A stretch of 64,000 bases of DNA from Virgisporangium aurantiacum. GTDB taxonomy: Bacteria; Actinomycetota; Actinomycetes; Mycobacteriales; Micromonosporaceae. The translations under genes and the position numbers were made by a program. Position 1 is the first letter of the stretch. The number at the start of each line of letters is the position of its first letter. The stretch is taken from positions 124,001 through 188,000 of the forward strand of contig NZ_BOPG01000011.1 of assembly GCF_016863635.1 (NCBI RefSeq). Reading direction: 5' to 3'. Under the pieces are notes generated by a model, which saw only the letters and a program-made list of their open reading frames with translations, ran no database searches and was not told where the DNA came from. Shown piece after piece: positions 53,279-60,101 of this stretch.

Positions 53279-55080
53279 GACGCGTCGACCGGTTCCTCGC
53301 GGTATCCCTGGGCCTGCGCGGCGAACAGCTGGGCGTAGCGCCCGTCCAGGGCGAGCAGGTGGGCGTGGTCACCGATCTCGGCCACCCCGCCGTCGGCGAT
53401 GACCGCGATCGTGTCCGCGTCCCGGATCGTGCCCATGCGGTGGGAGACGAGCACGCTCGTGCGGCCGTCGCGCAGTGCGCGGAGCGTGGTGTGCACCTCG
53501 TACTCGGCCTGCGCGTCGAGGCCGGAACTCGGCTCGTCCAGGACCATCAGGTCGCGCTCGCCGCGCAGGAGTGCGCGGGCGAGCGCGAGCCGTTGCCATT
53601 GACCGGTCGAGAGCATCACGCCCGTCGTGTCCGCGGTGCCGGCGAACATGCGGCTGAGCATCGTGCCGTATCCGGCCGGCAGTGCGGCGAGCGTGTCATG
53701 GACGCCGGCGAGCCGACCGGCGTCCTCCAGCCGTCCGCGGATGGCGAGCGCGCCGATGTCACCGAGCCCGATGTTCTCCGCCGCGGTGAGGTCGTACTCC
53801 ATGAAGTCCTGGAACACCGTGCCGATCCGGGACCGCAGGTCCTCGGGTGACATCGCGCGCAGGTCGACGCCGTCCCACCGGATCTCGCCGCGGGTCGGGT
53901 CGTAGAACCGGCACAGCAGCTTGACGATCGTGCTCTTGCCGGCGCCGTTGAGCCCGACGAGCGCGGTCGCCCCACCGTGCCGGATGGTGAGGTCGAGACC
54001 GGACAGGATCCACGGATGGTCGTCGGAGTACCGGAACCACACGTTTCGGAACTCGATGCCCGTCCGCAACGGCGGGCACGGCACCGGTTCCGGCGCCAGG
54101 GTGAGTTCCGGACCCGCACCCGTCACGTCGAGGTAGTGACCGAACAACAGCGTCGACTCCTTCGCGAGCGCGTACGCGGACACAACCTGGGCGACGGCCT
54201 GCTGGGTGCCGGCCACGGCGAGCACCACCATCGAGACGTCGCCCACGGTGAGTTCTCCCCGCACGGCCGCGCCGATGGCCCACACCAGGCCGCCGCCGGA
54301 TACCAGAGCGAGCAGCAACGCCAACCCGCCCTGGGTGAGCACTTCGCGGAGATCGGCCCGCCGATGCGCCCGGTTGGCGGTGGTGCGCTCGGCCAGCATC
54401 CGTTCGCGCAGGAACGACCCGATGCCGAACGCGCGGATCTCCTTCGCGGACCGGACATCGGTCAGGAGCCCGGCGTAGAACAGTTCCCGCCGCACCGCCG
54501 GGCTGATCTCCCATTGCATGGTCGCCCGGCGACGCGCGAGCCATCGCTCCGCGAACAACGCCGGCACCGCCGTGGCGAGCACGACCACGGCCATCGGCGG
54601 GCTGAGAACCACCAGCGCTGCGACCAGACCGACGCCGGTGATTCCGGCGCGGACCACCTCGACCGCACTCGTCACAAGGTCGATCGCCGCCGTCCGACCG
54701 ACGTCGCGGGCCATGCGCAACCGGTCGTGGAACGCGGGATTCTCGAACCGGCCGAGGCCCACGAACCGGCTGACCGCCCCGTACAGGCGGTCCAGGGTGA
54801 GGAGTTCGATGCCGCGGCCGAGCTCGGCCATCAGGTAGCGGTCGACCAGCGGGGTGACGGCCGCCAGCAGGCCCGCCGCCGCCAGGCCCCCAGCCACAAC
54901 CGCGAGGTGTCGCCAGTCAGTACCGGCCATCACGCCGTCCAGCGCGAGCTTGGTGAGCCAGGCGACCACCACCGGCACGGCGGCGCCAGCCAGCGAAACC
55001 GCGACATGCGTCATGAGCATCGCCGGCCGCGCCCGCCACGCGAGCGCGAAGGCGGCCGCCTGGCGCCGGACACTATCCAT
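53275..55080 (-). CDS. ABC exporter, fused permease and ATPase (peptide type)
   Basis: Membrane exporter half-transporter of 601 residues. About 1-320: six-helix type-IV exporter domain. About 350-590: ATPase with Walker A GLNGAGKST, Q-loop FQDFMEYDLTAAENIG, signature STGQWQRLALARAL, Walker B LMVLDEPSSGLD and H-loop VSHRMGTI. No N-terminal C39 peptidase domain. Similar transporters serve lanthipeptide and other peptide clusters. It lies nine bases after the thioredoxin-like gene and overlaps the signal peptidase. Likely cargo is the Cys-rich peptide. Confidence 0.9.
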   Translation of the reverse strand: MDSVRRQAAAFALAWRARPAMLMTHVAVSLAGAAVPVVVAWLTKLALDGVMAGTDWRHLAVVAGGLAAAGLLAAVTPLVDRYLMAELGRGIELLTLDRLYGAVSRFVGLGRFENPAFHDRLRMARDVGRTAAIDLVTSAVEVVRAGITGVGLVAALVVLSPPMAVVVLATAVPALFAERWLARRRATMQWEISPAVRRELFYAGLLTDVRSAKEIRAFGIGSFLRERMLAERTTANRAHRRADLREVLTQGGLALLLALVSGGGLVWAIGAAVRGELTVGDVSMVVLAVAGTQQAVAQVVSAYALAKESTLLFGHYLDVTGAGPELTLAPEPVPCPPLRTGIEFRNVWFRYSDDHPWILSGLDLTIRHGGATALVGLNGAGKSTIVKLLCRFYDPTRGEIRWDGVDLRAMSPEDLRSRIGTVFQDFMEYDLTAAENIGLGDIGALAIRGRLEDAGRLAGVHDTLAALPAGYGTMLSRMFAGTADTTGVMLSTGQWQRLALARALLRGERDLMVLDEPSSGLDAQAEYEVHTTLRALRDGRTSVLVSHRMGTIRDADTIAVIADGGVAEIGDHAHLLALDGRYAQLFAAQAQGYREEPVDAS

Positions 55081-55089
55081 TGTGGACGC

Positions 55090-55632
55090 TCAGACGGTCG
55101 CCGGTGCGCTGATCTCGGTCAGGTCCCGCCCGGTGGCGACAACCGTCCCGGTCTCGTCCAGCCGGCACATCGCCGGGACGCCGTGCACCGCGAACGCCGT
55201 GGCGACCGGCCCGTCCATTGGCTCGACGACCACGCGCGCGGCTCGCCCGAGCGTCGTCGAAAGCCGGTCGGTGGCCGGCGGCTCGCCGATCGCCACCGCG
55301 AGCACATTCGCGCGGTCGTACCCGAGATCGACGACGCCGAGGACGAAGTCGGACACCTTCGCCACGCACGACGAGCAGTCCGGTGCGAAGAACCCCACGA
55401 TCGTCGGTCCAGGGATGCTCACCGGCTCGCCGTCGACAGCCATCACGCTGAACGAGCCGGGGCGCGAGCCTACCGACACGGTCGGGTCCGTCGTGGGCAA
55501 CTCGACCGGCGCGGCGCCACCGCTGAGCAGTTCGGTGTGCTGACGCAACCGGCGGATCACGCCGGCCACGAGCAGCAGGTTCAGCAGGCCGAGCAGGCCG
55601 ACGAGCACCAGGCCCGCGACTACGAACCCCAT
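55090..55632 (-). CDS. Membrane-anchored thioredoxin-like protein (TlpA/MauD type)
   Basis: Protein of 180 residues. N-terminal helix at 2-26 (GFVVAGLVLVGLLGLLNLLL), then a thioredoxin-like domain outside the membrane with redox pair Cys86/Cys89 in FFAPDCSSCVAK and a cis-Pro loop HGVPAMCRLDETG with a third Cys. The pattern is close to TlpA/MauD. ATG has GGAGG four bases upstream. It sits between the ten-cysteine peptide and the exporter, so it most likely forms, reduces or isomerises the disulfides of that peptide. This role is inferred from context. Confidence 0.85.
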   Translation of the reverse strand: MGFVVAGLVLVGLLGLLNLLLVAGVIRRLRQHTELLSGGAAPVELPTTDPTVSVGSRPGSFSVMAVDGEPVSIPGPTIVGFFAPDCSSCVAKVSDFVLGVVDLGYDRANVLAVAIGEPPATDRLSTTLGRAARVVVEPMDGPVATAFAVHGVPAMCRLDETGTVVATGRDLTEISAPATV

Positions 55633-55661
55633 CGTTCCTCCTGTCCGGTCACCGCCTCCCG

Positions 55662-55874
55662 TCAGCACCCTTCCTTGCAGGTCCGGCAGTACGTTCCCCC
55701 GCCGGGCCGCAAGCAGCAACTCTGCGCATAACCCCCGGCGCACTGGTTGCACCAGCAGGTGCCGACGCAAAACGGATATGCGCCAGGACAGACGGCCCGC
55801 GCGGAGGCGGACGCCCGGACGCCTGGCACGAGTAGCGACAGAAGCCGGTCGCTCAGCCGTTCGACGATACGCAA
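55662..55874 (-). CDS. Cys-rich secreted peptide, candidate precursor
   Basis: Small protein of 70 residues. An amphipathic leader (MRIVERLSDRLLSLLVPG, about 1-27) ends in a signal-peptidase-like Ala-Arg-Ala at 25-27. The core of 43 residues has ten Cys (29, 36, 40, 42, 45, 53, 54, 63, 66, 70) with Gly, Tyr and Trp between. TTG at 55874 is chosen, with GGGAG nine bases upstream; the frame stays open further 5' without ATG or GTG near a ribosome site, so the start is not certain. Downstream neighbours are a thioredoxin, an exporter and a signal peptidase. The leader slightly recalls the long leader of methylamine dehydrogenase small subunit, which also has MauD as partner. Product unknown. Confidence 0.72.
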   Translation of the reverse strand: MRIVERLSDRLLSLLVPGVRASASARAVCPGAYPFCVGTCWCNQCAGGYAQSCCLRPGGGTYCRTCKEGC

Positions 55875-55895
55875 GATCGATGACTCCCTTCCCTG

Positions 55896-55917
55896 TGTCC
55901 GTCGGATTCGACGGACA
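55896..55917. promoter_or_regulatory. Perfect dyad in front of the Cys-rich peptide gene
   Basis: TGTCCGTCG-GATT-CGACGGACA has perfect 9-bp arms and a 4-base loop, 22 bp upstream of the TTG start. It is either an operator or an RNA hairpin in the leader. The 178-bp gap between the methyltransferase stop and the peptide gene could hold a separate promoter for the peptide operon. Confidence 0.6.
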
Positions 55918-56052
55918 TCCATGCGTGATTGCTGGGTAAGGGTGGCCGGTAGCCCTGTCATTGCGCTCTCACATTGCTGTCTGACCCTGCCAACCGCTGA
56001 AAGGCAGAAGACAGACCGGCGTGCTGGGCAGGAGGCCAGCTTCACGGTCTGG

Positions 56053-56913
56053 TCACCGACCGGCTGTTGAGCGGAGCGGGCGCCACCGTGCGACAAGGCT
56101 GGCGAGGCCGTCGCCCATTTCGTAGCTCACGTCGAGTTCTACCGGTCCGATGATGGTTCGTGGCGGCAGTGGGATGATCTTGTCGCCGTTGAGCGTATCG
56201 CAGGCTCCGAGTTCGATATTCGGGGTGAGAAGCGCGGTGCCGCAGATACGTAGACCGTTCACTGTGGACGGTTCCGGTATGGTGAAGCGGAGCCTGCGTT
56301 GCACGGTGGTGGCGTGCGGGCCGCCGTTGAACCGGCCGTACCAGACGGCGACGCGGTCGGACACGTCTCGTGCCGGCACGGTTGTCCAGTTCTTGTCGCG
56401 GCTGTAGAACGGCCATTCGTGGCGAAGTGCTTTGACCGTGTGGCCGTACATGCGTTCGTCGACGGTGACGAGCTGGAGTTCGGTTCGGTAGCCGGCGGGA
56501 ATGACACGGGTCGTTGTGGTGATCGTCCCATGGTGGATGAGCGAGTTGATGACCGGTATTTGAGGTTCGTCGAGCAGCCCGGTTTCGATCAACTCGGCGA
56601 TGACCACGTCGACCGCGGGGAGGTTCAGGTCGCGTCCGTCGGCGTTGATGACGGTGATGCGGTGATGTAGCCCGTTCGCCGCTGCGGTGGCGGTCACGAG
56701 TTCGGCGAGGGCGGGATCGATTTCCACTGCGGTGACTCGTGCGGCGCCCGCCTCGCAGGCAAACAAGGAGAGGATGCCGCTGCGGGCGCCGATCTCCAGG
56801 ACATGGTCTCCGGGGTGAACGATCTCGTTGATCGCCGCGCGGAATGCTTCTGTCCTGCGTCGGTCGCGAAGGCACATGTACACGAAGTCGGTGTTCGACC
56901 AGATCGCCTGCAC
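56053..56913 (-). CDS. PRMT-like SAM-dependent methyltransferase
   Basis: Soluble methyltransferase of 286 residues. Motif I VLEIGARSGILSLFACEAGA at about 38-57, VEIDPALAELVTATAAANG, and a double-Glu loop VIAELIETGLLDEP as in protein arginine methyltransferases; the C-terminal half is a beta barrel as in PRMTs. PRMT-type folds also appear in peptide-modifying clusters. GTG with GAGG seven bases upstream, four bases after the amine methyltransferase stop. Substrate could be an amine, a guanidino group or a peptide; not decidable. Confidence 0.82.
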   Translation of the reverse strand: MQAIWSNTDFVYMCLRDRRRTEAFRAAINEIVHPGDHVLEIGARSGILSLFACEAGAARVTAVEIDPALAELVTATAAANGLHHRITVINADGRDLNLPAVDVVIAELIETGLLDEPQIPVINSLIHHGTITTTTRVIPAGYRTELQLVTVDERMYGHTVKALRHEWPFYSRDKNWTTVPARDVSDRVAVWYGRFNGGPHATTVQRRLRFTIPEPSTVNGLRICGTALLTPNIELGACDTLNGDKIIPLPPRTIIGPVELDVSYEMGDGLASLVARWRPLRSTAGR

Positions 56914-56917
56914 GTGG

Positions 56918-58282
56918 TTACCTCTCCCCTCGGTGGTGCAGTGGTTGCGCGGCTGTCGTCGCGGACTTCTCCCTGCGCGCGGAGGCCCGGGCCTGGTTGG
57001 GACGCCGGTGTGCCTGGCAGAGCACGATCGCCGAGTAGCCGTGCGACGCGTCCTGGGCGGTGGACCGGACCCGGATCGACCCGTCGACGAGTTCGAACGC
57101 GGACTCGATCACGGCGCGCAGGTCGTGTTCGTCGACGTCGGCGCCGGGGAACGTCTTTCCCGCGACGGTGTAGCCACGGCAGCGGCGCAGGGCAGCGGTG
57201 ACGAACAGGCCTCCCGGCTCGACGAGGTCGGTGATGTGGCGCATGTACAGTTCCCAGGTCGCGCGGTCGCTGGTGGCGGAGTCCGCGCAGTACGGGCTGA
57301 TCACCGTCGGATAGCGGCGGTCGACCGGACGCCGGTGCCGGGCGTCGACCCGGATCAGTTCGGTGATCTTCGTTCTGGTGAGGTCTTCACGTGCTGCGAT
57401 CTCCTCGTCGGTGGGGTGGTCGACGCCCTCGCACTGCAAGGTGTAACGGACGAACGGTCGCCAGTCGTGGGCACCCGGGTCGCGGTCGATCCACCGACGG
57501 ATCTCGGCCAGGTTCGCCGGCAGGAAGTCACCCAGGTGGATCTCCGAGGCGACCTCGGCCACCGCGAACACGTGGTGCAGGGTGGGCCCGACCCCGAAGA
57601 ACAGCACCGGCTGGTCGGGTTCGGCGCCACGCACCGCCTCGACGAGGAACGCGATCGTCGCCACCTCGTCCGGTTCCACCGCCCGGTAGTAGCCGGCCAG
57701 GTACTCCGCCGGCACCCAGTCCGTGTCGAACGACGCATACCGGCGCGGTCGACGGCGGAGGAAGGTCGCGGTGAGGCGGGCGAGCCCGTACTCGTACAAC
57801 GCGGCGGCGAGATTCGCCCCGGCAAGGAAAAGAAGCGCATCGGTGCCGGTGACGGCGTCGCTGAGCGTCGCGGCGCCGAAGGCACCCGCGTAGTACACGC
57901 CTTCCGCGGCGACCTGACTGCCGACATAGCCGACTGCCGCCGCCAGCCGCTGCACACGGGCGTTGCCCGTGGTGCGCCGGGTCAGGTCGTAGGCCGCCTT
58001 GGACAGCACGTTGGTGCTGGTCCCCGTCGTGGCCAGCAGCGTCAGGTTCGCCCGCAGGTTGGTCCGCAGCCCGAACCCCCAGGCCACATAGCTGACCACG
58101 AGCAGCGCCACCACCCACGGCCGGTCGACGCCGGCGAGCAGTCCCGAGGCGACCACGGCGACCCCGGCCGTGGCCGCCCAGGCGTCCAACGCGTAGCTCG
58201 ATGCCACCGTGGCGGCGAGACTGATGGTCCAGGTTCTGAGCCCGGCCACCCATCCGGTCACGGCCGACCCGTTCGTTGTCAT
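56918..58282 (-). CDS. Membrane-linked NNMT/PNMT-type methyltransferase
   Basis: Protein of 454 residues. The N-terminal part (about 10-185) is hydrophobic with about five helices (WTISLAATVASSYALDAWAA, WVVALLVVSYVAWGFGLRTN, GTDALLFLAGANLAAALYEY). The C-terminal part (about 195-430) is a SAM methyltransferase of the NNMT/PNMT/TEMT type: VLFFGVGPTLHHVFAVAEVA, IHLGDFLPANLAEIRRWIDR, HDWRPFVRYTLQCEG and the late DLVEPGGLFVTAALRRC. This family N-methylates small amines. Fusion to a multi-helix membrane domain is unusual. ATG overlaps the decarboxylase stop. A decarboxylase supplying its amine is the natural inference. Confidence 0.82.
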   Translation of the reverse strand: MTTNGSAVTGWVAGLRTWTISLAATVASSYALDAWAATAGVAVVASGLLAGVDRPWVVALLVVSYVAWGFGLRTNLRANLTLLATTGTSTNVLSKAAYDLTRRTTGNARVQRLAAAVGYVGSQVAAEGVYYAGAFGAATLSDAVTGTDALLFLAGANLAAALYEYGLARLTATFLRRRPRRYASFDTDWVPAEYLAGYYRAVEPDEVATIAFLVEAVRGAEPDQPVLFFGVGPTLHHVFAVAEVASEIHLGDFLPANLAEIRRWIDRDPGAHDWRPFVRYTLQCEGVDHPTDEEIAAREDLTRTKITELIRVDARHRRPVDRRYPTVISPYCADSATSDRATWELYMRHITDLVEPGGLFVTAALRRCRGYTVAGKTFPGADVDEHDLRAVIESAFELVDGSIRVRSTAQDASHGYSAIVLCQAHRRPNQARASARREKSATTAAQPLHHRGER

Positions 58283-58779
58283 GCGGCCGCACCGACAGGC
58301 TGGCTGGCCGACATCCACGCGGCGGCCTCGAACACCGCCACCACCAGGGCGCAGACCGGTTCGTCGGCACACTGCGCACCGGCGACCTCGATTCCACCCG
58401 ACGGGAAGCTGACGCCGCGGTTACGGCACAGCCCATCCAGCGAGGCCCGGACCAGCCCGCGCAGGCTCTCCTCGTCGCCGCCGTGGTGTTCGACCAGCAG
58501 CCCGCGTCCGCACGCGTCCTGAACCCAGCCCACGCCGGCCCATGCCTGCGTACCCGGCACCGCGGCCTGCGCCTGCGCCATCACGCAGTACAACCGGTCA
58601 CCCCAGTCGCCCGGTGGGTGGGCGATCCGGTCGACCTGCCGGACGGACGACGCCGGCGGCAGCACCGAGCTCAGGTAGATCAGGTTCCGGTCGGCGACAC
58701 CGGCCGCCACCAACGCGGCGTCGAAGGCGGCCAACCGGGTCGGGCCGCGGCCGACCGCGCCCGCCACCAGGATGATCAT
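58279..58779 (-). CDS. Pyruvoyl-dependent decarboxylase (PvlArgDC-like)
   Basis: Protein of 166 residues similar to pyruvoyl-dependent arginine decarboxylase, which cuts itself at a Ser-Ser bond to make a pyruvoyl cofactor. The site is visible as IYLSSVLPP with Ser37-Ser38. Other family features are TRLAAFDAALVAAGVADRNL, the Ala-rich helix CVMAQAQAAVPGTQAWAGVG and LLVEHHGGDEESL (Glu/His in the active site). It would convert arginine or a related amino acid to an amine. ATG overlaps with the methyltransferase gene downstream. Strong family match; true substrate uncertain. Confidence 0.85.
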   Translation of the reverse strand: MIILVAGAVGRGPTRLAAFDAALVAAGVADRNLIYLSSVLPPASSVRQVDRIAHPPGDWGDRLYCVMAQAQAAVPGTQAWAGVGWVQDACGRGLLVEHHGGDEESLRGLVRASLDGLCRNRGVSFPSGGIEVAGAQCADEPVCALVVAVFEAAAWMSASQPVGAAA

Positions 58780-58860
58780 CGGATGGGTTTCCCTTCGGAT
58801 CGCCGGCCACGTCGGTGACCGCGATCGTGTGCGTGGACGTGCGGGTGGGCTGTTGCGGGC

Positions 58861-59910
58861 TCAGGGCAGGGCCACGCCGGCCGGATCGCGTTCGGCGTTG
58901 ACGCAGTGGCCGGCCTGGCGGGTGGTGAGCTGGCCCGTCCGGTGCAGCCATCGGATCGTGTCGCGGTAGGTCCCGGTCAGCGGGCGCGGCTGGATGCCGA
59001 ACTCGTCCCGGGCGCCGGAGTCGTCGCAGCGGGTATCGCTGCGCGCGATCAGCACGCCTTCGTGGTCGGCGGGCAGGTGGAACGGGGTGATCCGTTGGAC
59101 GGCGGAGACGGTCCAGGTCAGCGGCAGCATGGCCGCGGAGGGCAGGACGAGGAGCGGCAGCCGGCGGCCGGTCAGCGCACGCAGGGTGCGGTACATCGTG
59201 TCGGCGTCGATGAAATGCCCGGGTACCAGGTAGCGGCGCGGACCCGCACCCCGTGTCATGACGGCGGCGTGGACGCGGGCGACGTCGCGGACGTCGACGG
59301 CGTGGTAGCCGCCGGCGGGCCACATCGGGTACCGGCCGCGCAGGATGTCCCGCAGCCGGCGGGTCTGGTCGCCGCGGTGCGGGTCGTGCGGGCCGAGCAC
59401 GCCACCGGGCTGCACGATCACCACGGGGGCGGCGTCGTCCTGCAACGTCCGGGCGACGGCTTCGGAGGCCGCCTTGGACCGGATGTAAACCCCGCGGATG
59501 GTCGACAGCGGCGAGTCCGGGCCGACGGTGGCATGCCGTCGCAGCAGTGCCACGGTGCTGGAGACGTGCACGACCGGGTCGCAACCGGCCTGCACGGCGG
59601 CGCGGAGCACCGTCTGCGCGCCGACCACGTTGGTACGGGCGATCGCCGGCCGGGCCCGGGCGTCCAGGTCGAACACGGCGGCGGCGTGCAGCACGGCGTC
59701 GCAGCCGCGCAGCGCCCGGCGGACCGAGCCCGGGTCGGTGACATCACCGACGATGTGGTCCACGGCGGCGCTCACGCCGAGTGGTTCCAACGCCGGCCCG
59801 ATGCGGTCGGGCGAGCGGACCAGCAGCCGCACGTCGTGCCCGGCGGCGACGAGCGCAGCCACGCTGTGCGCGCCGACAAACCCGGTGCCACCGGTGACGA
59901 GGACCCTCAT
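58861..59910 (-). CDS. NAD-dependent epimerase/reductase (extended SDR)
   Basis: Soluble extended-SDR protein of 349 residues. NAD-binding MRVLVTGGTGFVGAHSVAAL, HIVGDVTDPGSVRRALRGCD, VLHAAAVFDL, a Ser-x-Tyr-Lys-type site in which Tyr and Lys are seen as VYIRSKAASEAVAR (the YxxxK motif as YIRSK), and QPGGVLGPHDPHR. It resembles dihydroflavonol-reductase/sugar-epimerase-like enzymes. ATG at 59910 is chosen; another in-frame ATG lies three codons upstream. First gene of the minus-strand tailoring run, divergent from the ATPase regulator. Confidence 0.82.
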   Translation of the reverse strand: MRVLVTGGTGFVGAHSVAALVAAGHDVRLLVRSPDRIGPALEPLGVSAAVDHIVGDVTDPGSVRRALRGCDAVLHAAAVFDLDARARPAIARTNVVGAQTVLRAAVQAGCDPVVHVSSTVALLRRHATVGPDSPLSTIRGVYIRSKAASEAVARTLQDDAAPVVIVQPGGVLGPHDPHRGDQTRRLRDILRGRYPMWPAGGYHAVDVRDVARVHAAVMTRGAGPRRYLVPGHFIDADTMYRTLRALTGRRLPLLVLPSAAMLPLTWTVSAVQRITPFHLPADHEGVLIARSDTRCDDSGARDEFGIQPRPLTGTYRDTIRWLHRTGQLTTRQAGHCVNAERDPAGVALP

Positions 59911-60101
59911 GACGATCATCCATCCTGATTCGGCAGGTGCGGGACGGACCGCCGAACCCGACGAACCGGTGCGGCGAGCATCGGCGCGGGAGGTGCTCAC
60001 TTTCCAGGTCAGATAGTTGTTAATCGCTGTCCAATCCCGGGCCGGCGGCGAACAGTGGGCGTTGACCGGTCGCAATGCGATCCGATGCTGGAGGTGACCG
60101 C

